A stretch of 42,542 nucleotides of DNA from Bacilli bacterium (GTDB lineage: Bacteria; Bacillota_I; Bacilli_A; RFN20; CAG-826). A program made the position numbers and the translations under genes. The DNA lies in assembly GCA_024408095.1 (NCBI GenBank), contig JAKSVI010000010.1:1-42542 (forward strand), in the 5' to 3' direction. The notes under the pieces are model-generated. The model searched no databases, had not been told where the DNA came from, and worked only from the letters and a program-made list of their open reading frames with translations. Below, one piece after another: positions 25,778 to 34,354 of the stretch; position 1 is the stretch's first letter; the number at the start of each line of letters is the position of its first letter.

Positions 25778-26868
25778 CTAACATCATCTCCTTCCATCAA
25801 TTCGTTATAGTACAAATGTTCAATTGTAAAATCACCCGAATCATCTGTTATAGAAACTAGGCTAGCACCAATAAGTTCAATATCCTTATCTATTGTTATT
25901 GTTTTACTTTCATCCTTCATTCCACTATTCAATGATGCATAATAAAGTTCGGTACCACTTTTTACTCCAAAACCATATGTAATTCCATCATATGTTGCAG
26001 TCCAGTCTATTGAATGGGCATGACCCATAAATACACCTTTAACATTGGAAGATTTGAGATTCATATGAATATTAGATGCATTATCACTAATTCCAAAACC
26101 TTCCAATTTAAAGAATTTTGATTTAGTTACTTTAGCATCATTTTTTTGTGCCATATCATAGATTTCTTCAACCTCTTTTTGTGCTATGTGGTAATAGGCA
26201 ATGGCGGGCACATTATTCGCTTTCTCGTTTTGATATTTCATCCACTCTAATTGATCTTGATGAATATAATCATAAGAAAGTCCTAAATCAAAAGCTCCTT
26301 TACGTAGTGAAGAACCACTATCCACATTAAATATTTGCCATTTAACAGTTTTTGACTGATCAACTAAATTGATTACATAGTTGCTTCTCTCGTAAACATC
26401 ATCATTATCTATTTCTGTATACAAGCAATTAGGAGCGTGTCTAAACTGATCACTTAACCAGTTAGGATTGAACGAATTCTCTCTATCATGATTCCCCCAA
26501 ATTATTGCATAAGGAATGTTAAATGAACTAATAAAATTAATAAAAGCTGTCACGTGTGAGGCATTAGCCAACATGAAAGTATCACCAGTAATTTCGATTA
26601 AATCCAATTTCCCACCTTTTGAATGTTTACTTGCTTCTTCAATAACTTTTTTAAGATAAGACTCACTGCCATATGTGTTGTCACCAACTTGTGTACCTCC
26701 GTTCCAGTGTATGTCTGTTAATTGAAGAATATTAAAATTATTGTGAAAATTTAATTCACGGATATAATTCTTGTAATTATCGCCACTCTTATAACTTACG
26801 GTTTGGCCACAGCTTGTTAAGGAAACAGCAAAAATTGCAGGAATTAACAACAAAAATTTGTTCTTCAT
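25762..26868 (-). CDS. Metallophosphoesterase lipoprotein
   Basis: A calcineurin-like phosphoesterase exported as a lipoprotein. The signal peptide ends in the lipobox LTSC (17-20). The dinuclear metal motifs follow in order: LTDIHW (50-55), TGDTF (94-98), GNHDRE (125-130) and a late MGHAHS. The fold and layout resemble extracellular purple-acid-like phosphatases of Firmicutes; the substrate is unknown. I use the ATG at 26868 (368 aa) because it begins a proper signal peptide; a TTG six codons earlier would spoil it. There is no Shine-Dalgarno. Confidence 0.9.
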   Translation of the reverse strand: MKNKFLLLIPAIFAVSLTSCGQTVSYKSGDNYKNYIRELNFHNNFNILQLTDIHWNGGTQVGDNTYGSESYLKKVIEEASKHSKGGKLDLIEITGDTFMLANASHVTAFINFISSFNIPYAIIWGNHDRENSFNPNWLSDQFRHAPNCLYTEIDNDDVYERSNYVINLVDQSKTVKWQIFNVDSGSSLRKGAFDLGLSYDYIHQDQLEWMKYQNEKANNVPAIAYYHIAQKEVEEIYDMAQKNDAKVTKSKFFKLEGFGISDNASNIHMNLKSSNVKGVFMGHAHSIDWTATYDGITYGFGVKSGTELYYASLNSGMKDESKTITIDKDIELIGASLVSITDDSGDFTIEHLYYNELMEGDDVRWYVY

Positions 26869-26874
26869 GCTTTC

Positions 26875-26902
26875 AATATAACACAATTAAGTGTTATTGC
26901 AA
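26875..26902 (-). promoter_or_regulatory. Promoter of the metallophosphoesterase gene
   Basis: Minus strand: TTGCAA (26897-26902), a 16-nt spacer, TATATT (26875-26880), then 6 nt to the ATG. The spacer contains the inverted pair AACAC-TTAATT-GTGTT, a possible operator. Confidence 0.55.
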
Positions 26903-26925
26903 TATTGAAAAGATGAGAATTCACT

Positions 26926-27819
26926 CTACTTGTCAACATTCTTTAAAAATTGTTCTACGCAATCTTTATAACACTGTTTATCGACATCGATGCTGTTGGC
27001 ATGTACGGCACCATTTATAGTTAATTTTTGCTTTCTACAATTAAGGATATTGTATATTCTGTCCATGTTATTATATGGTACAAATTCATCTTTTGAACCA
27101 TGAACTAATAATATAGGAACTCTGTTATTACCAAGATAATTAATTGGAGAGCTTTTCTTATAAGAAAATTTTCCTAAAATAAAGAACCACATGTTTAAAA
27201 ATGGAGCAACCAAAAACCAGGGAATATGTTTCAATTTTACAGTATTTTTCATTTGGTCTTTCAAAGAACAAAAGCCACAATCAGATATGACAAATTTTAA
27301 ATTTTGAGTTAATTTCAGCGTTAATAAACATGTTGATGCTCCCAACGAGACACCAGCAAGGCCCAAGGAAATTTCATCACCAAATTGCTTATATAATTCA
27401 TTAATAATTTCACTTACATCTTGTGATTCCCTATACCCCATTGTAACGGCAACTTTTTTATTAAAGCCATGACCTCTTAAATCAATGACAACACAATTCA
27501 ATCCCAGCTCATGATATAAAAGTGCATGTCTTAAACTGCTTTCATAGTTAGATGTGTGGCCATGTAAAATTAATATGTATTTGTTTGAATTTTCTTTAGG
27601 TATAAACTTGCCATGAATAATGTATCCATCATGAAGAACAAATTGAGTATCTTTTGCTTCTAGTTTTTCAGTTCCGGTCATATTTTTTAGAGTTTTCTCG
27701 TATTCATGTGTTCGAAGTTTAGGAAAAACTGTCAATTTAGCCACAATTAAAGATATTGTTAACAAAAAAACTATGCAAAACGCAACTATTGAGACAAAAA
27801 CAATTAAAAATATACGCAT
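26926..27819 (-). CDS. Membrane-anchored alpha/beta hydrolase
   Basis: A serine hydrolase (297 aa from the ATG at 27819) with an N-terminal membrane anchor (about 3-27). The fold shows the oxyanion region LHGHTSNYES, LRGHG, the nucleophile elbow GVSLGAS, the acid in HGSKDEFVP and the catalytic histidine in GAVHANS. It resembles the YqkD-type hydrolases of Bacillus; the substrate is unknown. There is no Shine-Dalgarno, and a TAAAAT box (27826-27831) sits 6 nt before the start. It is divergent from the gene at 27865. Confidence 0.87.
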   Translation of the reverse strand: MRIFLIVFVSIVAFCIVFLLTISLIVAKLTVFPKLRTHEYEKTLKNMTGTEKLEAKDTQFVLHDGYIIHGKFIPKENSNKYILILHGHTSNYESSLRHALLYHELGLNCVVIDLRGHGFNKKVAVTMGYRESQDVSEIINELYKQFGDEISLGLAGVSLGASTCLLTLKLTQNLKFVISDCGFCSLKDQMKNTVKLKHIPWFLVAPFLNMWFFILGKFSYKKSSPINYLGNNRVPILLVHGSKDEFVPYNNMDRIYNILNCRKQKLTINGAVHANSIDVDKQCYKDCVEQFLKNVDK

Positions 27820-27849
27820 AATCAAATTTTACATTTTCTTATATAAAGT

Positions 27850-27858
27850 TGCTATGAT
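27850..27858 (+). promoter_or_regulatory. Extended -10 of the 234-residue gene
   Basis: TGCTATGAT ends 6 nt before the ATG at 27865. It is back to back with the TAAAAT box of the divergent hydrolase gene. There is no Shine-Dalgarno on this gene. Confidence 0.5.
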
Positions 27859-27864
27859 AATTCT

Positions 27865-28569
27865 ATGAACGAAAAAGAAAATACAAAAACTTTATGGATT
27901 GTATTATCAATAAGTCTGACCGTTGCTATTATTATAGCAGTTATTTTATTTGTAACATTATTTCCTAAAAATTTTACAGAACCTAAATATTGGCAAAAAG
28001 AAAAACAAATAAACAATAACTTAGTTAGTCGTGTTGATAGAGATTTAAACCAATACTTTCCAAACACTTTTATGGAAAACGGGCAAATAAAAACGATTGG
28101 ATATAAAGATAATAATTTTTCTATAACTTATTTGACTACTGATTTATCAAACGATAACAGATGCATCTACATAAATTACTTACTTAATTTAGATTTTGAT
28201 ATAAATCAACAATTAGAAGATATTTATAACAATAATTTTGCCAATTTTCCAAATACACAAACACAAATTTCTTACTCTTTTCAATATCGTACATATGATG
28301 ATAATTTGTTTAATAATGAGAATTTTTTGCTAAAATTCGGAGATTACAAAATTTTATCTTCCGTAATATCTAAACCCTTAAAAGAAGAACAAAATGTCTT
28401 TTATTTTGCTAGTTTTATTATGCAAAAGAAAAACACTTTCGATTTATTATCTATTTCAAACTACAAATATCTATACAGTAATAAAGCCTGTGCTTCTGAA
28501 AACTATTTTTCTAATTTTACCGATAAAGCCTCTAATTTTTATTCATTCTTAACATTTTTAACAATTTAA
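27865..28569 (+). CDS. Membrane-anchored extracytoplasmic protein (unknown function)
   Basis: A 234-residue protein with a short charged N-terminus, one membrane span (about 10-33) and a 200-residue exterior domain rich in Asn, Tyr and Phe (for example QIKTIGYKDNNFSITYLTTD). I recognise no motif. It is one of only four plus-strand protein genes in the window and is divergent from the hydrolase. Lineage-specific surface protein is the most I can say. Confidence 0.75.
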   Translation: MNEKENTKTLWIVLSISLTVAIIIAVILFVTLFPKNFTEPKYWQKEKQINNNLVSRVDRDLNQYFPNTFMENGQIKTIGYKDNNFSITYLTTDLSNDNRCIYINYLLNLDFDINQQLEDIYNNNFANFPNTQTQISYSFQYRTYDDNLFNNENFLLKFGDYKILSSVISKPLKEEQNVFYFASFIMQKKNTFDLLSISNYKYLYSNKACASENYFSNFTDKASNFYSFLTFLTI

Positions 28570-28579
28570 AATTCAAGGC

Positions 28580-28607
28580 TTAGCATAATTAAATAAAGTA
28601 GTATGAT
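28580..28607 (+). promoter_or_regulatory. Promoter of the PLP-enzyme gene
   Basis: TTAGCA (28580-28585), a 16-nt spacer, TATGAT (28602-28607), then 8 nt to the ATG. There is no Shine-Dalgarno. Confidence 0.5.
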
Positions 28608-28615
28608 TAATAAGT

Positions 28616-29866
28616 ATGGAAAAAGAGAATAAAATTTTGAAATTAGTTCAACAATCTGAACAAGATTTAAAGCCTTATTTTGATAAGATTGATGATATAT
28701 GCACTTTTAATTCAAGAAGAATTTTATCTTATTTTATCGAGAACAAAGTTTCCTATTCAGATTTTCAAGATATTAATGGCTATGGAAATTATGATGAGGG
28801 GCGAAATAAACTCGAAAGAATATTTGCAAGCATTTTAGGAACAGAAGATAGCCTAGTCAGACCTCAAATAATGAGTGGGACTAATGCGTTGTATCTTGCC
28901 TTTTCAGCACTATTAAAATATGGAGATATAATGCTGTCTATTTCAGGAAAGCCTTATGATTCACTCTTGGAGATGGTTGGAATAAATGGCAATTCGTCTC
29001 AATCATTGATGAATAATGGGGTTAAATACGAGCAAATTGATTTGTTGGACAATGATTTTGACACAAAAAGAATCGTAGACAGAATCAAAAAACAGGATAT
29101 TAAATTAATAGCGATTCAAAGATCTAGAGGCTATTCAAATAGGTTATCATTATCGATTGAAAAAATCTCAAAAATTATAAAACAAATTAGATCTGTTAAT
29201 AAAGATGTAATTATAATGGTAGATAATTGTTATGGCGAACTTGTTGAAAAGCAAGAACCTGGTCATGTCGGAGCCAATTTAGTTGTTGGTTCATTGATGA
29301 AAAACCTCGGCGGAGGTGTGGCGTCTACAGGTGGCTACATAGCCGGCGATAAATCGTATATACAAATGATATCTGAACGACTTACTGCACCCGGAATAGG
29401 AAAAGAACAAGGCGCTAATTTTAATACTTTAAATTCATTTTTCAAAGGTGTATTTTTAGCTCCATCAACTGTCAGAAACGCTGCAAAAACCGCATTATTT
29501 TCTGCATATTTGCTTGAAAAATTGGGTTTTGTAAATGTCTCACCACGCTATAATGAAGATAGGACAGATATCATCCAAACGGTTGAACTAAAAACAAAAG
29601 AAAATCTTGTGAATTTTGTTCAAGGTATTCAATCATCTTCGCCAATAGATTCTTATGTTAGAGTAATACCTGCTCCAATGCCTGGTTACCCAAATGATGA
29701 AGTAATGGCAAGCGGAGCTTTCACTCAAGGAAGCACTATCGAATTAAGCGCTGATGCACCAGTTGTTCCACCATATACTTTATATATGCAGGGTTCATTG
29801 ACTTTTGAGTATGGAAAAATAAGCATTATAAATGCACTAAATAGGTTAAATATAGATAAGAATTAA
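28616..29866 (+). CDS. Methionine gamma-lyase/aluminium-resistance family PLP protein
   Basis: A fold-type I PLP enzyme of the family annotated as aluminium resistance protein (B. subtilis YnbB) or methionine gamma-lyase family. Family blocks visible are YGNYDEGRNKLE (56-67), RPQIMSGTNAL (82-92), MVDNCYGELVE (201-211) with Asp203 near the pyridine ring, and GSLMKNLGGG (225-234) with Lys229 as the likely Schiff-base lysine. The length (416 aa) is normal. The true reaction is not established; a C-S lyase role is plausible. Its stop codon overlaps that of the convergent SDR gene. Confidence 0.9.
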   Translation: MEKENKILKLVQQSEQDLKPYFDKIDDICTFNSRRILSYFIENKVSYSDFQDINGYGNYDEGRNKLERIFASILGTEDSLVRPQIMSGTNALYLAFSALLKYGDIMLSISGKPYDSLLEMVGINGNSSQSLMNNGVKYEQIDLLDNDFDTKRIVDRIKKQDIKLIAIQRSRGYSNRLSLSIEKISKIIKQIRSVNKDVIIMVDNCYGELVEKQEPGHVGANLVVGSLMKNLGGGVASTGGYIAGDKSYIQMISERLTAPGIGKEQGANFNTLNSFFKGVFLAPSTVRNAAKTALFSAYLLEKLGFVNVSPRYNEDRTDIIQTVELKTKENLVNFVQGIQSSSPIDSYVRVIPAPMPGYPNDEVMASGAFTQGSTIELSADAPVVPPYTLYMQGSLTFEYGKISIINALNRLNIDKN

Positions 29867-30609
29867 TTGCTTCCTAATTGTCCACCGTCTATTCTTATAA
29901 TAGTATTGTTGATGTAGTTAGCTTCTTCACTAACTAAAAAATAAACTAAATTTGCTACTTCTTCAGGTTTTCCGTATCTTTGGAGAAGTATTTTTTCTTG
30001 TTCTGATTTTAAAAATTCTTCATCATATCCATTAAGCTCAGATTCAGTGCCAATAAAACCAGGGGCAATCGCATTAACGTTAATATAAGGTGCAAATTTT
30101 ATTGCCATATTATGCGTTAACGAAATTAAAGCAGCTTTACTAGCATCATATTCTATGGACACTGGATAATATGTATTGATCCCGTTAGTAGAAGATATAT
30201 TGATTATTCTACCCCATTTGTTTTCAATCATGTGTTTGGCAACTTTTTTAGATAATAAATATGCAGCTAAAACATTAACGTCTAATGTTTTTTTGAAATC
30301 ATCAATATTTTTTTCGTTCCAAAGATTCGATAAATCAACAGCAGCGTTATTTACCAATATATCAACACCGCCAAATTCTTTTTCGATTATCGATATCATA
30401 TTATCAATTTCGTTTTCTTTAGAAATATCAGCACAAACAACTAAAACTTCAACATTATATGTTGAAGACAAAAATTGTTTTAGTTCTATGGCCTCTTTCT
30501 CACTTGTTAAATAATTTATAACAACATTATAGTGCTCTTTAGCCAGCCTAGTTGCAATTGCTCTACCAATGCCTTTTGCGGCACCGGTAATTAAAGCGAC
30601 TTTATTCAT
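29863..30609 (-). CDS. SDR oxidoreductase, probable EF-P 5-aminopentanone reductase (YmfI-like)
   Basis: A 248-residue classical short-chain dehydrogenase. The cofactor motif TGAAKGIG lies at 8-15, NNAA near 87-90, the catalytic serine in NISSTNG and the YxxxK pair in YDASKAALISL. By sequence it is FabG-like. It starts 8 nt after efp, in the same orientation and without its own Shine-Dalgarno. In B. subtilis the FabG-like SDR YmfI completes the aminopentanol modification of EF-P, so this partner is the likely equivalent. Generic FabG function is the alternative. Confidence 0.82.
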   Translation of the reverse strand: MNKVALITGAAKGIGRAIATRLAKEHYNVVINYLTSEKEAIELKQFLSSTYNVEVLVVCADISKENEIDNMISIIEKEFGGVDILVNNAAVDLSNLWNEKNIDDFKKTLDVNVLAAYLLSKKVAKHMIENKWGRIINISSTNGINTYYPVSIEYDASKAALISLTHNMAIKFAPYINVNAIAPGFIGTESELNGYDEEFLKSEQEKILLQRYGKPEEVANLVYFLVSEEANYINNTIIRIDGGQLGSN

Positions 30610-30617
30610 TTAAATTA

Positions 30618-31175
30618 TTAAGCTCTTGAAGAATATTTTCCGTCAGCAGAAAAGACAATAATCTTTTCGCCTTGTTCAATAAACATTGGAACACGTAATT
30701 TTAAGCCTGTGTTTGTAACAGCATCTTTAGTTGCTGTCATGCTTGCATTTTTAACAGCTGGAGTTGTTTCAACAACTTCGAGTTCGACTTTCTCAGGAAC
30801 TGAAATAGATAAAACTTGACCTTCAAAAAAGATGATTGTTGCTTCATTTCCTTCAACCAAGAAATATTTGTTAAATCCAATTTTTTGTTCATCTAATTCA
30901 AATTGTTCAAATGTTTCCATATCCATGAAACAATATGTTTCCCCTGCGTTATATGAATATTGGACTGTTTTTCTTAAAATTTCGGCTGGTTCAAATTTTG
31001 TAGAAGCATTGAAGTTTCTTTCTTGAGTTGATCCAGTTTTTAAATTTTTCATTTTTGTCTTTAAAATTGCAGCGCCTTTACCAGGTTTAACATGCATAAA
31101 ATCAAGCACCACCCATGGATCACCATCGATGAGTAATGTTAAACCAGTTCTAAAATCTCCTGCTTCAATTGCCAT
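30618..31175 (-). CDS. efp: Translation elongation factor P
   Basis: It rescues ribosomes stalled at polyproline stretches. The protein (185 aa) has the three beta-barrel domains and the loop HVKPGKGAA (28-36), whose Lys33 matches the modified Lys32 of B. subtilis EF-P. The C-terminal RVPMFIEQGEKIIV region is typical. A weak AGGT lies about 9 nt before the ATG. It shares an operon with the adjoining SDR. Confidence 0.98.
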   Translation of the reverse strand: MAIEAGDFRTGLTLLIDGDPWVVLDFMHVKPGKGAAILKTKMKNLKTGSTQERNFNASTKFEPAEILRKTVQYSYNAGETYCFMDMETFEQFELDEQKIGFNKYFLVEGNEATIIFFEGQVLSISVPEKVELEVVETTPAVKNASMTATKDAVTNTGLKLRVPMFIEQGEKIIVFSADGKYSSRA

Positions 31176-31212
31176 AATATATACCTACTTTCTAATTTTT
31201 ATTACATTTAGT

Positions 31213-31251
31213 ATTTTATAAGCATTTATTATTTAAATCAATTTTAAATAA
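31213..31251 (-). promoter_or_regulatory. efp promoter with overlapping inverted repeat
   Basis: Minus strand: TTGATT (31236-31241), a 17-nt spacer, TAAAAT (31213-31218). The inverted arms TTATTTAAA (31229-31237) and TTTAAATAA (31243-31251), 5 nt apart, cover the -35 box and could be an operator, though such AT palindromes can arise by chance. Confidence 0.6.
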
Positions 31252-31265
31252 CAAATAAGACAAAA

Positions 31266-32231
31266 TTATACTCCACAGACACATAAAGTAATAATTCCGC
31301 CGACAATAATAAAAATAAAGATATACTGTATAATAGACAACTTTTCCTTTAACAATATTCTTGATAAGAGTAAAGAGATAATTACTGTTCCTGCTCCTAA
31401 AATAACAGCGGCGATACCTTGACCGCTACTGAGAGCATATAAATATGTGGCTTGTCCAATTGTTTCGAATAAAGCCGCAAGTAATTTCCATTTTTGATCA
31501 AAAGCTTTTTCATACCATTTCCTTTTAATTGAAACTTCACTACCTTCAATATCGAATAATTTTACTTTTTTAATCTTTAAGAAAATGAAAATTCCAATTG
31601 CAACTAGAAAGAATGTTAATTCATAACAGCAATTTGCAGTATTGACTAAATTATATTCATTAACGCCAACTAAAATTGTTTTGTTTATATCCTCAACATA
31701 AAATATATCTAAAAAAGTCCCAACACTATCAAGGAGCATATAGCAAAATGGCATTGCCATTGCAATGATCGCCAATTTTTTTCCATATTTATAGCGTCTT
31801 TCTGTTTTGCCTTTTTTGTCAAAGACGCCTAATAAAATCACGCCAAGAGTCACAATAACAATTCCTATAATCGCAGGTAATGAAAAGGTTTGTTTTAAGA
31901 AAATCGCACAAAGAATAGGTACGATTGCAATGGATGAATTTTCTATAGGATCAGCAATGCTTTCCTCGATAAATCTTACACCAAAATATGAAAGAACCAT
32001 TGAAAGGATATAGCATGCTGAGACAGGTAAATAATATAAAAAGTTTATTGGGAATGATTGTAAATCAACACCCTGCGTAAATAAAATAATAAAAGCATAA
32101 ATTCCCATGAATAGGCCAACAAAAAAAGTAGTTTTTAAATGAGAATATTTTTCATTTTGTAAATTTCCTTTTTTATAGAAAATCTCCGCAATTCCCCAAG
32201 ATAATGTTGAAACTATCAAAAATGACCACAT
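31266..32231 (-). CDS. EamA/DMT-family transporter
   Basis: An inner-membrane protein of 321 residues with about ten helices in two five-helix halves, as in the drug/metabolite transporter superfamily. The second half shows the family pattern around LFETIGQATYLYALSSGQG and LLSRILLKEKLS. A hydrophilic loop lies between (about 225-240). The substrate is unknown. There is no Shine-Dalgarno; a weak TAATTT box lies 7 nt upstream. It is divergent from the SDR gene at 32415. Confidence 0.82.
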   Translation of the reverse strand: MWSFLIVSTLSWGIAEIFYKKGNLQNEKYSHLKTTFFVGLFMGIYAFIILFTQGVDLQSFPINFLYYLPVSACYILSMVLSYFGVRFIEESIADPIENSSIAIVPILCAIFLKQTFSLPAIIGIVIVTLGVILLGVFDKKGKTERRYKYGKKLAIIAMAMPFCYMLLDSVGTFLDIFYVEDINKTILVGVNEYNLVNTANCCYELTFFLVAIGIFIFLKIKKVKLFDIEGSEVSIKRKWYEKAFDQKWKLLAALFETIGQATYLYALSSGQGIAAVILGAGTVIISLLLSRILLKEKLSIIQYIFIFIIVGGIITLCVCGV

Positions 32232-32414
32232 ATTTTAAAAATTACACAACTACATATTTAACATCACAAAGTGATACCAATATTGAAAATGGGACAAAAT
32301 AAAATTTACAAATCATAATATTAATATAAATTTAAATCTCAACTAAAACAATAAAGCTTTTTTAATGGATTAAATGATATATTTTTTGCTAAATTATAAA
32401 AGGTGGAAAAAATT
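32232..32414. promoter_or_regulatory. Divergent promoter region, DMT transporter / SDR
   Basis: About 180 AT-rich bases serve both divergent genes. They contain the small palindrome ATCAC-AAA-GTGAT (32263-32275) on the transporter side, and on the plus side TGCTAAATT (an extended -10) ahead of AAGGTGG, the SDR ribosome-binding site. I see no ORF or RNA gene here. Confidence 0.45.
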
Positions 32415-33209
32415 ATGAAATATATTGTTGTAACTGGCGCTAATGGCGGCATAGGAAACGCAACCGCTAGATTGCTATTAAAAAACGGATATGAGGTGAT
32501 TGGTGTAGATTTATTTGAATCCGATATCAATGACAAACATTATCATCATATCTGCTGTGATTTATCTAATTCTTCTTCAATTGAAGAATGTAAAGCTTTA
32601 ATCAAGAAGATGACAAATGAGATTTATATGATTTACAATCTCGCTGGCATTTTTAAACTACAAACGATGATTGAAGGTAGTGAAGAGGATTTAAGAAAAA
32701 TACTTGAAGTCAATTTCTTTGGCGCATACAAAATCAATAGATCTTTATACCCTTTGCTTACCAAGAATTCACGTATTTTAATGTTTACTAGTGAGGTAGC
32801 CAGATATTCGCCTCAGCCATTCAACGGATATTATGCTTTAAGCAAAATTATTGTTGATAAATATGCAGATATTTTAAGAAGAGAACTTAACTATGTTGGC
32901 ATCAAAGTGATTAAAGTTCAGTCTGGTGCAATAAAGACAAAACTTTTAGATGGTGTTAATCATGAATATGAGACGACATTGTCCAAAACTAATTGTTATA
33001 AAAAGCCTTTGATTAAACTAAAAAAATTAATGGATGATGAAATTAAAAAGCAGGTTTCTCCTGACTTAATGGCAAAGAAAATTGTTAAATTAGCAGATAA
33101 GAAACATACAAAAATTAACTATAAAATTAAAAATTCATTTAAGTTAAGGTTCTTAAATAGTTTGCCTGAAAAACTTCAAGATTTTATATATTCGAGCGTT
33201 ATAAAATAG
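32415..33209 (+). CDS. Short-chain dehydrogenase/reductase
   Basis: A classical SDR (264 aa) with the cofactor motif TGANGGIG (7-14), YNLAG (a variant of NNAG), a serine in MFTSEVARYSPQP and YYALSK as the YxxxK motif. A lysine-rich C-terminal extension follows. I start at the ATG at 32415, which has AAGGTGG 8 nt upstream; the GTG four codons earlier lies inside that site. The substrate is unknown. It is convergent with hypB. Confidence 0.85.
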   Translation: MKYIVVTGANGGIGNATARLLLKNGYEVIGVDLFESDINDKHYHHICCDLSNSSSIEECKALIKKMTNEIYMIYNLAGIFKLQTMIEGSEEDLRKILEVNFFGAYKINRSLYPLLTKNSRILMFTSEVARYSPQPFNGYYALSKIIVDKYADILRRELNYVGIKVIKVQSGAIKTKLLDGVNHEYETTLSKTNCYKKPLIKLKKLMDDEIKKQVSPDLMAKKIVKLADKKHTKINYKIKNSFKLRFLNSLPEKLQDFIYSSVIK

Positions 33210-33221
33210 AAATGATTTTTA

Positions 33222-33896
33222 TCAGATTTTTATAATTTTATTGTTAACTCTTTCAAGCAAATATTCAACGAATTGATCGCAATTTTCCCCTGTTTTCGCG
33301 CTTATTGAGAAAATTTTTAGTTTTGAATTTAACTTCTTGCAATTGATATTTAATGCATCAAAATTGAAATCAAAAAATGGAAGTGCATCAATCTTTGTGA
33401 CAACTAACGCATCTGTAACAGTAAACATTAAAGGATATTTAATTGCCTTATCTTCTCCTTCTGGGACAGAAAGTAACATCATTGGAAAGTCTGCTCCAAT
33501 ATCAAATTCTGCAGGGCACACTAAATTGCCGACATTTTCTACAATTACAATATCAAGATCATCGAGAGGTAACTTTTTTAGGGCCTCCATAACCATGCAG
33601 GCCTCTAAATGACATCCACCGCCTGTTCTTAATTGGACTGTAGGAACGTTTAATTTTACGAGCTTTTCACTGTCATATGTAGATTCTATATCAGCCTCAA
33701 TAACACCAATGCGATATTGATTGCCAATTAACTCGATTATTTTAGTGATAAAAGTTGTTTTTCCACTACCTGGCGAAGACATAATATTCCATAGAAAAAC
33801 ATTTTTCTCTTTTGTATATTTTCTTACCTCTGCAGCCGTGTCGTCGTTTTCTTGCAAAATACAACTTTTTAAATCAATAAATTTAACCTTCTCCAT
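33222..33896 (-). CDS. hypB: Nickel-incorporation GTPase HypB
   Basis: A SIMIBI-class GTPase that loads nickel into [NiFe]-hydrogenase or other nickel enzymes. Walker A is in SSPGSGKTT (40-48), the metal-binding region is GGCHLEA (93-99, Cys95/His96) and VENVGNLVCP (119-128, Cys127), and TKIDALPFFDF holds the guanine-binding motif. The N-terminal CxxCGC nickel site of E. coli HypB is absent, as in many shorter HypBs. It starts 1 nt after hypA. Confidence 0.95.
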   Translation of the reverse strand: MEKVKFIDLKSCILQENDDTAAEVRKYTKEKNVFLWNIMSSPGSGKTTFITKIIELIGNQYRIGVIEADIESTYDSEKLVKLNVPTVQLRTGGGCHLEACMVMEALKKLPLDDLDIVIVENVGNLVCPAEFDIGADFPMMLLSVPEGEDKAIKYPLMFTVTDALVVTKIDALPFFDFNFDALNINCKKLNSKLKIFSISAKTGENCDQFVEYLLERVNNKIIKI

Positions 33897-33897
33897 A

Positions 33898-34248
33898 TTA
33901 TTCTATCTCAATTCCTCTGATTCTTAATTCCCTACCAGTAATTAATTCTCCAGTATCGCATTCACATCTAGGACATTTATTTTCATATAAATTTACAGGG
34001 TCTAACAGATAAATGTGTCCGCATCCATCACATTTAAGCGTCGCTTCTTTTTCTTCAATAATAATTTTAGATCCTTCCATAATCGTACCAGGAATTACAT
34101 AATCCCAATATTTTTGGACAATTTCCGGAACAAAATCTCTTAGTTTACCCATTTCCAAAACAACAAGTGTTACTTTTTTTGCATGGTTTTTATTAGCAAC
34201 TTCTATAACTTGATTAAATAAAGATTTAACTAATGGTAGTTCGTGCAT
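33898..34248 (-). CDS. hypA: Nickel metallochaperone HypA
   Basis: It delivers nickel together with HypB. The N-terminal MHE nickel site (His2) is intact, and the structural zinc site is C73-x2-C76 and C92-x2-C95. The length (116 aa) is normal. There is no Shine-Dalgarno; an extended -10 (TGATAAAAT, 34258-34266) lies 9 nt before the ATG. No hypC-F, hydrogenase or urease genes are in this window. Confidence 0.95.
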   Translation of the reverse strand: MHELPLVKSLFNQVIEVANKNHAKKVTLVVLEMGKLRDFVPEIVQKYWDYVIPGTIMEGSKIIIEEKEATLKCDGCGHIYLLDPVNLYENKCPRCECDTGELITGRELRIRGIEIE

Positions 34249-34293
34249 AGCTTTTATATTTTATCATATTTTCTTGAATCCATCTGATAATAT

Positions 34294-34321
34294 TTGGTAA
34301 TTTAATAAAATTAGGTATAAT
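34294..34321 (+). promoter_or_regulatory. Promoter of the iron-sulfur protein gene
   Basis: TTGGTA (34294-34299), a 16-nt spacer and a perfect TATAAT (34316-34321). The leader of about 27 nt holds AGAAGGT, 8 nt before the ATG. It is divergent from hypA. Confidence 0.7.
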
Positions 34322-34354
34322 TATTATATATTTAAAAACAGAAGGTAAATATAA

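Noticed and set aside
28616-29866. Cystathionine gamma-synthase or classical methionine gamma-lyase
   Set aside because: The sequence blocks fit the YnbB/aluminium-resistance family better than the Cys/Met metabolism family, so I did not assign a specific reaction.
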